Positions 28,456 through 36,424 of a stretch of 64,000 nt of DNA are shown here, piece after piece. The translations under genes and the position numbers were made by a program. Source of the stretch: JAKFWF01 sp963741505 (lineage in GTDB: Bacteria; Pseudomonadota; Alphaproteobacteria; Rhizobiales; Hyphomicrobiaceae); NCBI GenBank assembly GCA_963741505.1, contig CAVUIJ010000019.1:124001-188000 (forward strand), written 5' to 3'. Position 1 is the first letter of the stretch. Each line of letters opens with the position of its first letter. The notes beneath the pieces were generated by a model. That model was not told the DNA's origin and did not search any database. It saw only the letters and a program-made list of their open reading frames with translations.

Positions 28456-29450
28456 ATCGACCCGAGCTCGTCTGCCCGGCCGGTACACCAAGTGCACTCC
28501 GCACAGCTGTCGATGCTGGCGCCGATGCGGTTTATTGCGGCTTTCAGAATGCGACGAATGCCCGGAACTTCCCCGGACTCAATTTCACGATCGACGAACT
28601 GGGGAAGTCGGTTGCTTACGCGCATGCACGCGGACGCAAGGTGCTTCTTGCCGTCAATACTTTTCCGCCCGCTGGCAAGACCGCATTGTGGCGCGATGCA
28701 ATCGATGTCGGCCACCGTCTTGGGGTCGATGCCTTCATCGTGGCCGACATCGGAGTGGCCGATTATGCGCGACGCACGGCGAGTGACACGCGCCTTCACC
28801 TCTCCGTGCAGGCGGCGGCTTCAAGTCCGGAGGCTATCCGATTCTACTGCCGCGAGTTCAATGTGCGACGCGTGGTGCTTCCGCGTATCCTGACCGTTTC
28901 CGAGATCCAGGCGCTCGGCAAGGAGATCCCTTGCGAGATGGAGACCTTCGTCTTCGGCAATCACGGACTCATGGTCGAAGGCCGATGTAGCTTGACCAAC
29001 TACATCACGGGGCTGTCGACGAATATGGACGGCGTATGCTCCCCTGCCGCGGAGGTCAGGTACGCCGCGCTTCCGGGCGGCGGACTTGCTAGCCAGCTCG
29101 GTGGCTTCACCATCGATTGCTTCGCGGCCAAAGAGAAGGCCGGCTATCCGACCATCTGCAAGGGCAGATACGGTACCGCCTGTCGAGATACGCCCTACTA
29201 CGCCTTCGAGGAGCCCGTCAGCCTGAACCTGTCGCCGCTCCTGCCCGACCTAGTTCGAAGCGGCGTCCACGCGTTCAAGATCGAGGGACGCCAGCGTTCT
29301 CGGGCGTATGTCCGCGCCGTCGTTGCAGCCTTCCGTCAGTGCGTTGATGCGATCGTCTCTGGCGCAGACCCGCAGCTCGCCGAGCTGGCCGCCTTGACGG
29401 AGGGCGGCAAGGAAACTGAGGGCGCATTCAAATCGAAGAGTTGGCGATAG
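28452..29450 (+). CDS. ubiU: Oxygen-independent ubiquinone hydroxylation protein UbiU (U32 family)
   Basis: ATG 28452 overlaps the ubiT stop. The product (332 residues) belongs to the peptidase-U32-like family and begins ELVCPAGTPSALRTAVDAGA, the classic U32 opening. Cysteines that hold a [4Fe-4S] cluster in UbiU are in place: GRCSLTNYITG, MDGVCSPAAEV, FTIDCFAAKE and YPTICKGRYG. UbiU forms a heterodimer with UbiV that hydroxylates ubiquinone precursors anaerobically using prephenate as oxygen donor. It is followed after two bases by ubiV. Confidence 0.92.
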   Translation: MNRPELVCPAGTPSALRTAVDAGADAVYCGFQNATNARNFPGLNFTIDELGKSVAYAHARGRKVLLAVNTFPPAGKTALWRDAIDVGHRLGVDAFIVADIGVADYARRTASDTRLHLSVQAAASSPEAIRFYCREFNVRRVVLPRILTVSEIQALGKEIPCEMETFVFGNHGLMVEGRCSLTNYITGLSTNMDGVCSPAAEVRYAALPGGGLASQLGGFTIDCFAAKEKAGYPTICKGRYGTACRDTPYYAFEEPVSLNLSPLLPDLVRSGVHAFKIEGRQRSRAYVRAVVAAFRQCVDAIVSGADPQLAELAALTEGGKETEGAFKSKSWR

Positions 29451-29452
29451 TC

Positions 29453-30430
29453 ATGACGACCGCTCGGTTGACACTCGGTCCCGTACTCTGTCACTGGCCG
29501 CCCGAGAAGTTGCTGGATTTCTACGCACGAATTGCGGACGAAGCGCCGATCGATACCGTGTACCTCGGAGAGGTCGTCTGCTCGAAGAGGGTTCCCTTTT
29601 TCGAAGACCACTATGGTGAGGTCGCCGACCGCTTGGAGCGGGCGGGAAAGAAAGTCGTGTTCTCTTCCCTCGCCGAGGTGATGCTGAAGCGCGAACGCAA
29701 CATGATCGCGGAAACATGCTCGATCCGAGATCGCGAAATCGAAGTGAACGACGCTTCGGCGCTGTACCATGTCTCTGGTCGTCCGCATCGCATTGGTCCT
29801 TTCGTCAACGTCTACAACGAGAGCACCTTGAGCTATCTGGCCGGCAACGGCGCGACACACGTATGCCTTGCGGCGGAGTTGCCGGCGACAGCAGTCGCCG
29901 TGCTCGCGGAGCAAGCGAGGCGGATCGGCATCGGTGTCGAAGTTCAGATCTTCGGCCGCGCTTCACTCGCCATTTCCGCGCGGTGCTATCACGCGCGCGC
30001 CCACAAACGGACCAAAGACAACTGCCGGTTCGTCTGCGAGGAGGACCCGGATGGAATGCCACTGCATACCCTGCAAGGAGAGCCGTTCCTTGTCGTCAAC
30101 GGTATTCAAACGCTTTCGTACTCTTACGTGAATCTGCTGGCCGAAGTTGCGGCCATGAAGGAGATGGGCATTGGGCACTTTCGTCTATCGCCGCAAATCG
30201 GCGACATGACCCGAACTGCATCCGTCTTTCGTGGCGTCATCGACGATCGCATCGACGTAGAGGAGGCGTTTGACGAACTCGGGCGACTTCATCCCGGCAT
30301 TCCATTCGCCAACGGCTTCTGGCACGGCAAAGCAGGGCACACTTATGTCGGCGCCCAACTCACCCAGCAGCGAACTGAAGTGCCTGCAAATCGGGAACCT
30401 GGAAGCGCCGCCGCCCGATCAGAGCAATGA
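29453..30430 (+). CDS. ubiV: Oxygen-independent ubiquinone hydroxylation protein UbiV (U32 family)
   Basis: ATG 29453 lies two bases after the ubiU stop; 325 residues. The cluster cysteines of UbiV are present: GEVVCSKRVPFF (Cys43) and the closely spaced set SARCYHARAHKRTKDNC plus RFVC. FGRASLAISARCY and LSPQIGD are further U32 landmarks. It is the partner of UbiU. The last 71 bases overlap the 3' end of the convergent FNR-type regulator gene, so the C-terminal tail after KAGHTYVGAQL is unusual and may be longer than needed. Confidence 0.92.
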   Translation: MTTARLTLGPVLCHWPPEKLLDFYARIADEAPIDTVYLGEVVCSKRVPFFEDHYGEVADRLERAGKKVVFSSLAEVMLKRERNMIAETCSIRDREIEVNDASALYHVSGRPHRIGPFVNVYNESTLSYLAGNGATHVCLAAELPATAVAVLAEQARRIGIGVEVQIFGRASLAISARCYHARAHKRTKDNCRFVCEEDPDGMPLHTLQGEPFLVVNGIQTLSYSYVNLLAEVAAMKEMGIGHFRLSPQIGDMTRTASVFRGVIDDRIDVEEAFDELGRLHPGIPFANGFWHGKAGHTYVGAQLTQQRTEVPANREPGSAAARSEQ

Positions 30431-31106
30431 TCCCGCGATTGTTGAGCGATCGCAACTGACGAATGACGGTTTCGTACGTGAGACCGAGGAACGTTGCCAT
30501 TTCCTCACGCTTCATGCTGATCTCGAAGCAAGGCACCCTGTCACGCGTGTTCGTGCACGCGGTCGCGATCGGCGCGCGTGTGACCATCACGTACAAGAGG
30601 CTTGCCACCCTCTCCTCGGCGGTCTTTCGCCCGAGCACCATCAGCCAGTCATGAGCGGCGTCGAGCTTCGATAGCGTATGCTCGAACAGCTGCTGCTTCA
30701 TCATCGGGCGATCCTGCAGCATCGCCTCGAAATCGGCGACCCGGAAGCAGCATAGCTCTACGTCCGTAACCGCTTCGACGAAGTAGGGGCTTTGGGCGGC
30801 GAACAGCCGCCCGACGAAGTCGGAAGGAAAGAGCAGATCGACGATCTGCTGACGACCATCCGCGAGCAGCTTCGTCAGCTTCAGGACGCCGGACGAGACC
30901 GCGGCCCAGTACACCGGCTTTTCGTCGTATCGCATCACCGTTTGGCCCGGCTTCAGCACACGATGATGCGCTATGCGAGACAGCGTGCCAACGTCGCGCG
31001 GGGCTAGTACCCGGCAGACGCCGTTGCGTCGTATCGGGCAGCTTCGGCACCGGTCCGGAATGGCGTCGCTCGACGAACAGTCGCGCTCGAATGAAGCATC
31101 TAGCAT
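30360..31106 (-). CDS. FNR/CRP-family oxygen-responsive transcription regulator
   Basis: This 248-residue protein has an N-terminal cysteine cluster (Cys20, Cys23 and Cys31 in CRSCPIRRNGVC) plus Cys119/120 in VELCCF, matching the four [4Fe-4S] ligands of FNR. A cyclic-nucleotide-binding-type beta barrel and dimer helix follow, then a Crp-type helix-turn-helix (KREEMATFLGLTYETVIRQL). In FNR the recognition helix reads ETISR; here it is ETVIR, with Ile215 in place of the Ser that touches the outer base of TTGAT. The local sites CTGAT/ATCAG differ from consensus at exactly that outer base. It likely controls the ubi operon and the lipid genes around it. Confidence 0.88.
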   Translation of the reverse strand: MLDASFERDCSSSDAIPDRCRSCPIRRNGVCRVLAPRDVGTLSRIAHHRVLKPGQTVMRYDEKPVYWAAVSSGVLKLTKLLADGRQQIVDLLFPSDFVGRLFAAQSPYFVEAVTDVELCCFRVADFEAMLQDRPMMKQQLFEHTLSKLDAAHDWLMVLGRKTAEERVASLLYVMVTRAPIATACTNTRDRVPCFEISMKREEMATFLGLTYETVIRQLRSLNNRGIIALIGRRRFQVPDLQALQFAAG

Positions 31107-31118
31107 TGTGACCCCGTC

Positions 31119-31130
31119 GAAACGCGTTTC
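31119..31130. promoter_or_regulatory. Palindrome before the FNR-type gene
   Basis: GAAACGCGTTTC is a perfect 12-base palindrome lying 13 bases upstream of the regulator start codon. Its position would block translation initiation or transcription, so an autoregulatory or other repressor site is possible. It does not match an FNR box. Confidence 0.4.
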
Positions 31131-31233
31131 ATGCTGAAAGGAAGCATGATCTCACTTGCCGAATAGCCTGCGGGGCAGCCAATCCGGCATTATGTCGCGC
31201 GCGAACGTGTCTCATCGGATTGGGCGGATCGGC

Positions 31234-32268
31234 CTAGAAAGTGACGATGATCTTACCGAACACCTGCCGCGATTCCAGTCGTTTCAGCCCTTCTTCAAGC
31301 TGGCTCAGCGAGAGGACCGAATCGACCACGGGATTGACGATCCCCGATCCGAGCTTCTCCAAAACCGACCGCATGTTGCCAATCGTGCAGCCGAAGCTGC
31401 CAATCAGTCGCAGCTGTTGCTGATAGAGGGTGAATAGATTGATCTTTGACGTCATGCCGGTTGTCGATCCGCACGTGACCAGTCGGCCGCCACGGCGAAG
31501 AACCGCGATGGATCCCGGGAAGGTGTCCGGCCCGACGTGCTCGAAGACGACGTCCACGCCACGCTTGTCTGTAAATGCTCGAGCGGCCCGCTCGAACGAC
31601 TGCTCACGATAGTTTACGGCGAGGTCTGCGCCCAATGCTCGTGCCTGCACGGCCTTCTCCTCGCTGCCGACCGTCGTGATCACGCGTGCTCCGGCGGCCT
31701 TGGCGAGCTGAATCGCTGCCGATCCGATGCCCGATCCGCCGGCATGGACGAGAACGGTTTCACCGGTTGCGAGGCGCGCGTTATCGAAGAGCATGTGTTC
31801 CGGGGTGCCGAACGTAATTCCGGCGAGCGAGGCCACGAGCGGATCGAGACCGGGCGGCGCCGGCACGGCCAATCGTGCAGGCACATTGATCAACTCAGTC
31901 GCGAAACCGTCGATATGAAATCCATGGATATTGCCGACGGTTCCGCTGGCCTCGCAGAAGTTGTCGCGCCCGTCGCGGCAATAGTGACAAACGCCGCATG
32001 TCCGGGCGCCATAAAGGCTTACGACTTGCCCGACCCGCAGGCACTCAACCTCGCTACCGACCGATACGATCGTGCCACCGGCCTCGGCACCCGCGATTAT
32101 GGGCAGCCGGCGTCTCACGAACGCCATCCCGCGCCACCCCCAGACGTCGATGTGATTGAGCGCGACCGCCCCGATCCGGATTTGGACCTCGGTCGGCTGA
32201 GGCGGTCCGGGCGGCGCGTAATCTGCAACCGCGGCCCCTCGCTCTGCAACGATCTGGATGGCACGCAT
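31234..32268 (-). CDS. adhXL: Zinc-type MDR alcohol dehydrogenase/enoyl reductase of the VLCFA set (AdhXL-like)
   Basis: ATG 32266-32268 is preceded by AAAAGGACATCC; 344 residues. It is a medium-chain dehydrogenase: the structural-zinc lobe CGVCHYCRDGRDNFC and the NADP-binding loop HAGGSGIGSAAIQLAKAAGA are present. The last gene before lpxXL in the rhizobial VLCFA operon (acpXL-fabZXL-fabF2XL-fabF1XL-adhXL) encodes such a protein, thought to be the enoyl or alcohol reductase. Here it sits in the same order, 34 bases after the fabF1XL-like gene. There is no lpxXL acyltransferase next to it. Confidence 0.82.
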   Translation of the reverse strand: MRAIQIVAERGAAVADYAPPGPPQPTEVQIRIGAVALNHIDVWGWRGMAFVRRRLPIIAGAEAGGTIVSVGSEVECLRVGQVVSLYGARTCGVCHYCRDGRDNFCEASGTVGNIHGFHIDGFATELINVPARLAVPAPPGLDPLVASLAGITFGTPEHMLFDNARLATGETVLVHAGGSGIGSAAIQLAKAAGARVITTVGSEEKAVQARALGADLAVNYREQSFERAARAFTDKRGVDVVFEHVGPDTFPGSIAVLRRGGRLVTCGSTTGMTSKINLFTLYQQQLRLIGSFGCTIGNMRSVLEKLGSGIVNPVVDSVLSLSQLEEGLKRLESRQVFGKIIVTF

Positions 32269-32302
32269 GGATGTCCTTTTGAGCTTGGTGGCGAAGCGGC
32301 GA

Positions 32303-33598
32303 TCAATCGGGAGAGCCGGAAAATACCGCGCAGACATTCTGTCCTCCGAACCCAAACGAGTTCGAGAGGACCTTACCGACCCGTGCCTCGCGCTTCATAC
32401 CGGGGACGACATCGAGCAGAATGGCCGGGTCCTGATCCTCGCAGTTCATCGTCGGCGGGATTGTACCGCGGGCGATCGTCATCAACGAGAATACGGCCTC
32501 GACCGCGCCCGCAGCGATCAACGTGTGGCCGATCATCGACTTGTTCGAGCTGACGGGCAGACGATGAACCCTTTCGCCGAAGACTCGCGCCAGCGCGAGG
32601 TATTCCATCTTGTCGTTCTCAGGCGTGCCGGTGCCGTGCGCATTCACGTAATCGATCTCGTCGGGAGCGATGCCGGCATCCGCAAGTGTATTCTGGATCG
32701 CACCGATAATGGCAGATCCGTCCGGCTTCGAGCGAGTTCGATGAAAGTGGTCGGCGCGCTCGCCGCAGCCGCGGACATAGCCAAGGATCCGTGCCCCCCG
32801 TGCCGTCGCAGCATCGGACGACTCGAGAACCAACGCTGCGCCACCTTCAGCCACCACGAAACCGTTGCGGTCTTTCGCAAAAGGCCGCGACGCCTTGTGC
32901 GGCGGATCGACGTGCGTCGACAAAGCCGAGAGCAGTGAGAATCGGGTCAATCCTTCCGGATGCACCGTCGCATCGACGCCCATGCAGATCGCTGCCTCCG
33001 TCTCCCCCCGCCGGATCGCCTCGACACCGAGTTGAATGGCCGAAACACCCGACGCGCACGCCGTGCATATCGACAGCGGCATGCCTGTCGCGCCGATCTC
33101 CTCCGCCATTGTATCCGCGAGCGCCGCGAAGCGCGTGTGGACAGCAAGGCGATCGAAGCGGCGATCGCGCGCCTCGCGTACGGCTTTCGCCATCTGCGCA
33201 TAGACATTCGCATCGACCGCGCCTTCAGCCGCCTTGTAGATTTCAGCCAAATGCGGCCACTCGAGCTCGGATGGCGGTGTCGCGATGTAGAGGGGGCCCG
33301 GAAAGCGGTTGCGACTGCCAATGGCCGATTGGGCGAGAGCCTCCTCGGCGGCCGCCCTGGCGACAGCAAGCGACAGATCGTAGGCCGAGTAATCCGCGGG
33401 CCCCATGAAATCGATCGTGCCGGCGACGGTCGAGCGGAGACCATCGGTCGGAAATCGGGTGATCTTCTCCAATCCCGATCTTCCCGCCACGAGCGCGGAC
33501 CAGTTGTCAGCAACGCCGCGGCCCAGTGATGTGACGAGCCCGAGGCCTGTCACCGCCACAAGGGGCCGACCGAGTCGGTCTTTTGTGGCGCGCGTCAT
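32303..33598 (-). CDS. fabF1XL: Beta-ketoacyl-ACP synthase, FabF1XL-like (catalytic KS)
   Basis: ATG 33596-33598 overlaps the stop of the partner gene (ATGA); 431 residues. This is an active condensing enzyme: Cys181 in CTACASGVSAIQLG, His in NAHGTGTPENDKMEY and His in SNKSMIGHT form the Cys-His-His triad. The TPPSELEWP segment is characteristic of the KS of the AcpXL pathway. With its Cys-lacking partner (33595-34797) it forms a KS/chain-length-type heterodimer that extends acyl-AcpXL to very long chains for lipid A. A paralogue lies at 40165. Confidence 0.88.
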   Translation of the reverse strand: MTRATKDRLGRPLVAVTGLGLVTSLGRGVADNWSALVAGRSGLEKITRFPTDGLRSTVAGTIDFMGPADYSAYDLSLAVARAAAEEALAQSAIGSRNRFPGPLYIATPPSELEWPHLAEIYKAAEGAVDANVYAQMAKAVREARDRRFDRLAVHTRFAALADTMAEEIGATGMPLSICTACASGVSAIQLGVEAIRRGETEAAICMGVDATVHPEGLTRFSLLSALSTHVDPPHKASRPFAKDRNGFVVAEGGAALVLESSDAATARGARILGYVRGCGERADHFHRTRSKPDGSAIIGAIQNTLADAGIAPDEIDYVNAHGTGTPENDKMEYLALARVFGERVHRLPVSSNKSMIGHTLIAAGAVEAVFSLMTIARGTIPPTMNCEDQDPAILLDVVPGMKREARVGKVLSNSFGFGGQNVCAVFSGSPD

Positions 33599-34797
33599 GA
33601 CGGTTCCGGTGCAGCCAAGAGCGCGACAGCCTCGCCACGCCAGTGCCCGACCCCCGTCACGAGGACCTGGCGGGGTGCGGTCGCAGGAGCGTGCCCTTCC
33701 GTGGCGTCGAATGGCGGATAAAAGCGTCCGTGCCGAAGCGAGAGCGCAGCGAGCACGATACCGGCCGTGAAGTGAGCCTCGACCCCATGCCCGAGCATCG
33801 AACCGTAGGCCCGATAGCACGACGCCGTACCGTCGCGAATGAGAGCGTTTAGGACGGTTTGCTCCTCTCGCGTCGGAACCGCTACGCCGCTTGCCCCGCT
33901 GAGCACCGCCATTGGCCGACCGTCCATTTGCGGCCTCACACGCTCGATGAGCCTGCCAAGGCTCTCGACGACGGCGCCATTGCCGCGACGGCATCGATCG
34001 CTGCATACCTTGGCCAGCCGGGCATAGACCGTTGCGCCACGCGCGACCGCATGCACGAGATCTTCAAGCACGAGAAACGCACCAATGCTCGCTGGCGTAA
34101 TTCCACCGTGGCCATTGCGACGAGACCAAACCGGTGCATACTCACGCCTGAGGAGCATGTCCCCGAGCGCGAAGTTCAGCAGCATATCCGGTCGTTCGGA
34201 GTTGAAGGCGCCGCCTACCAGAAATACATCGCCCTGGCCTGCATTAATGCGTCGCACAGCCGTCTCGACGGCAGCATAGCCCGCGGATTCCTCGCCCATG
34301 AATGTTCGGGAGGCGCCAGTTACCTTGTGGACGATGGAGATATTGCCCGCGAGCAGGTTGGAGAGCTGCGCCAGAAATAGGGTGGGTCTCAAATTGCTCG
34401 GCAAGATTTCGTTGGCCTGGATCTCGCCGTGGCCGCGCGCGGCGATAGCCTCGAGCACCTTGGTGTCGGTTGCCGTATCACGCTCCCCGCTGCCTGCGGC
34501 GACGATCAGGTTCGTCTTGTCCAGTATGTGTGACGCGCCTGAAATGCCGGCATCGGTCAACGCCAGGCCGGCAGCAAATACGCCAATCCGTTGCCACGGC
34601 TCCATTTGCCTTAGGTCGCTCTTTTTCGGGACCTGGGTGGAGAAATCGACATCGCCGAGCGGATGTACGTGATAGGGCGCGAAGCACTGATCGACGACAG
34701 CGCAGGCAGTGCCGCTGGCGAGACGATTCCAATGTGCCTCGGCGCTGGCGCCAAGTCCGCTCACCAAGCCGATCCCGGTGATCGCCACATCCCTCAT
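33595..34797 (-). CDS. fabF2XL: Beta-ketoacyl-ACP synthase-like partner without active-site Cys (FabF2XL-like)
   Basis: This 400-residue thiolase-fold protein begins RDVAITGIGLVSGLGASAEA. At the position of the catalytic Cys it reads VTGASRTFMGEESAGYA, and the first catalytic His is replaced in LSGASGVAVP, while GSMLGHG is kept. It is therefore a chain-length-factor-type subunit of the catalytic KS encoded next to it. Start and stop overlap its neighbours by one to four bases, so the operon is tightly coupled. A second copy of this pair occurs at 40165-42718. Confidence 0.85.
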   Translation of the reverse strand: MRDVAITGIGLVSGLGASAEAHWNRLASGTACAVVDQCFAPYHVHPLGDVDFSTQVPKKSDLRQMEPWQRIGVFAAGLALTDAGISGASHILDKTNLIVAAGSGERDTATDTKVLEAIAARGHGEIQANEILPSNLRPTLFLAQLSNLLAGNISIVHKVTGASRTFMGEESAGYAAVETAVRRINAGQGDVFLVGGAFNSERPDMLLNFALGDMLLRREYAPVWSRRNGHGGITPASIGAFLVLEDLVHAVARGATVYARLAKVCSDRCRRGNGAVVESLGRLIERVRPQMDGRPMAVLSGASGVAVPTREEQTVLNALIRDGTASCYRAYGSMLGHGVEAHFTAGIVLAALSLRHGRFYPPFDATEGHAPATAPRQVLVTGVGHWRGEAVALLAAPEPS

Positions 34798-35318
34798 TAC
34801 AGCTCTCCAGCGCTCAGCCGCACCCGGCCGTCATCCAGCACGAGCCCGACTTCCGAAGCTCTAAGCCTCATGTGCTCCTTGAGCGCGCTGTTGGGGAAAG
34901 AAGTCACCCGGAATGTCAACCGTGCGTCCGCCACTGGTCTGTTCTCGCCCGACCGCCTGACTTCGGCATCAAGCACCGCATAGCCGGAACCCTCGTGCAC
35001 GAGGCGCGCGTCGCATTCGAGCACTGTTCCGGGAGCGACGAATGACCTGAGGTTGAGCTCCTTCATCGCCGCAAGGAAGGGCATCCGGCTGAAGACGTTC
35101 CGCGACAGCAGCAGGAAGCCGGACGTCTGCGCCATCAACTCGCCGATCAGCACGCCCGGCATGAGTGGATGACCCGGGAAATGCCCGGTGAATATCGGAT
35201 GCGTCACGGGTACGCGCGCTGAAGCCCTCAACGTCTTGCCGTCGGTGCCGAGTTCGGCGATCCGGTCGACAAGTTGGAACTGGTCCAGCCGCATGTCCTG
35301 CGTGGCACTCTTGCGCAT
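34797..35318 (-). CDS. fabZXL: Beta-hydroxyacyl-ACP dehydratase, FabZXL-like
   Basis: This hotdog-fold dehydratase has HPIFTGHFPGHPLMPGVLIG (catalytic His in the FabZ motif) and ELMAQTSGFLLLS, where the acidic catalytic residue of FabZ normally lies. I use ATG 35318; ATG 35294 (MRLDQFQLVDRI) is an alternative that fits the rhizobial FabZXL N-terminus better. It removes water in each elongation cycle of the AcpXL pathway. It follows acpXL by 13 bases and overlaps fabF2XL by one base. Confidence 0.85.
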   Translation of the reverse strand: MRKSATQDMRLDQFQLVDRIAELGTDGKTLRASARVPVTHPIFTGHFPGHPLMPGVLIGELMAQTSGFLLLSRNVFSRMPFLAAMKELNLRSFVAPGTVLECDARLVHEGSGYAVLDAEVRRSGENRPVADARLTFRVTSFPNSALKEHMRLRASEVGLVLDDGRVRLSAGEL

Positions 35319-35331
35319 GATCTCGCCGCCA

Positions 35332-35625
35332 TCAGCCGGCGGCAACAGGTTTCTTGGCAGCGATCAGCCGATCGATCTCGGCGCAAAAATTGGCAAGCAC
35401 GAAGTACTTGGATCCGCGCGCAGTGCCCTCGTTCACCTCTTGCGTCCAATCCTCGAGCGGAATGGTGATGCCGAAGCGCTGGTCGATTGAAAAGACTGCG
35501 TCCAGAAAATTGAGGCTGTCTACGTTCAGGTCCTGCGTTACGTGGCTTTCCGGTGTGATCGATTCGCGAGGAACGTCGCAAACTTCCGAAATGATGTCTG
35601 CAACAGTGTCAAAGGTCGATGCCAT
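35332..35625 (-). CDS. acpXL: Acyl carrier protein AcpXL
   Basis: This 97-residue carrier protein is close to rhizobial AcpXL (about 92 residues): FDTVADIISEV, SITPESHVTQDLNVDSLNFL with the phosphopantetheine Ser in DSL, and PLEDWTQEVNEG then YFVLANFCAEIDRL. AcpXL carries the 27-hydroxyoctacosanoyl chain that is later put on lipid A. It is the first gene of a five-gene minus-strand operon. An FNR-like site lies about 130 bases upstream, in the divergent promoter shared with maoC. Confidence 0.9.
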   Translation of the reverse strand: MASTFDTVADIISEVCDVPRESITPESHVTQDLNVDSLNFLDAVFSIDQRFGITIPLEDWTQEVNEGTARGSKYFVLANFCAEIDRLIAAKKPVAAG

Positions 35626-35748
35626 AAGCCTGTTCCCACTGCGGGTTTCGCCATAGTTGGCACGCGCCGCGCGTGCCTCTGTCGACCTGCGGGCCATCGT
35701 GCACTGCAGGAGCGACTATCATCGTTAGACAGCCTGCCGACCGCTGAT

Positions 35749-35762
35749 CTGATCTAGATCAG
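35749..35762. promoter_or_regulatory. FNR-like box in the acpXL/maoC divergent promoter
   Basis: CTGAT-CTAG-ATCAG is a perfect dyad that matches the FNR consensus TTGAT-N4-ATCAA at 8 of 10 positions and is followed by GTT as at 27865 and 42805. It lies 72 bases before the maoC start (centre to ATG) and 130 before acpXL. The distance to maoC fits class II activation with a short leader. Confidence 0.68.
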
Positions 35763-35827
35763 GTTTCGAAGCGTGAGCGCGACCTAAGCGAGACAGAGCC
35801 AGTCGCAAGGTTGGAAAGCTCGTCGAA

Positions 35828-36424
35828 ATGGCCTCAAGTCAAGGCGGTTCAAATACCCAACCGGCAGTCGGGGAGGCCGTTGATCCAATGGATCGGTTTC
35901 CGGTCGGGCATGTCGAGCAATTGAGCCGGACGATCACCGCTGAAGACGTGGCCGCGTTCGCGAAATTGTCAGGTGATACCAACGCACTGCATCTCAACGA
36001 GCAATTCGCCGCGCGGACGGACTTCCGGCGATGTGTTGCGCACGGATTTCTGCATGCGAGCCTGTTGTCGACATTGGTGGGGACCCGCTTGCCTGGGCAT
36101 GGGGCGCTTTATCTCTCGCAGACGCTGGACTTCACCAAGCCGGTTTTCGTGGGCGACACGGTGACGGCAATCGGTCGCGTCGAGCGCGTCGATCGGAACG
36201 CCCGCGTCTTAACGCTTCGGACGATCATAACCAACCAGGACAGCGTAACGGTTCTGGACGGCAATGCACAAGTCAAAGTGCTCGCTCAGGCATCTGACGC
36301 CGCGAGAGAAGCAGGACAAGCTTCCGCTGCTGGTGGCCAATGGACTGCTTGCCGGCAAGGTCGCGCTTGTGACGGGGGCATCACGTGGGATCGGACGAAG
36401 TGTCGCGCTCGCGCTTTCGGCTAA
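35828..36424 (+). CDS. MaoC-like hydratase/dehydratase
   Basis: ATG 35828 starts a hotdog protein with the MaoC/R-hydratase signature: FAKLSGDTNALHLNEQFAAR (catalytic Asp and His in the SGDxNxLH motif) and GFLHASLLSTLVGTRLPGHG. The real domain ends near VKVLAQ (about residue 156). The frame then runs over the start of the SDR gene in another frame and ends at TAA 36424 with unrelated residues. Either the two genes overlap or a one-base indel has split a MaoC-reductase fusion. It would dehydrate (3R)-hydroxyacyl intermediates. First gene of the plus-strand arm. Confidence 0.8.
   Translation: MASSQGGSNTQPAVGEAVDPMDRFPVGHVEQLSRTITAEDVAAFAKLSGDTNALHLNEQFAARTDFRRCVAHGFLHASLLSTLVGTRLPGHGALYLSQTLDFTKPVFVGDTVTAIGRVERVDRNARVLTLRTIITNQDSVTVLDGNAQVKVLAQASDAAREAGQASAAGGQWTACRQGRACDGGITWDRTKCRARAFG

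Noticed and set aside
32303..34006. A 567-codon extension of the fabF1XL gene
   Set aside because: The N-terminal 136 codons are shadow of the fabF2XL gene. The conserved start MTRATKDRLGRP at 33598 overlaps the upstream stop and matches the paralogue.
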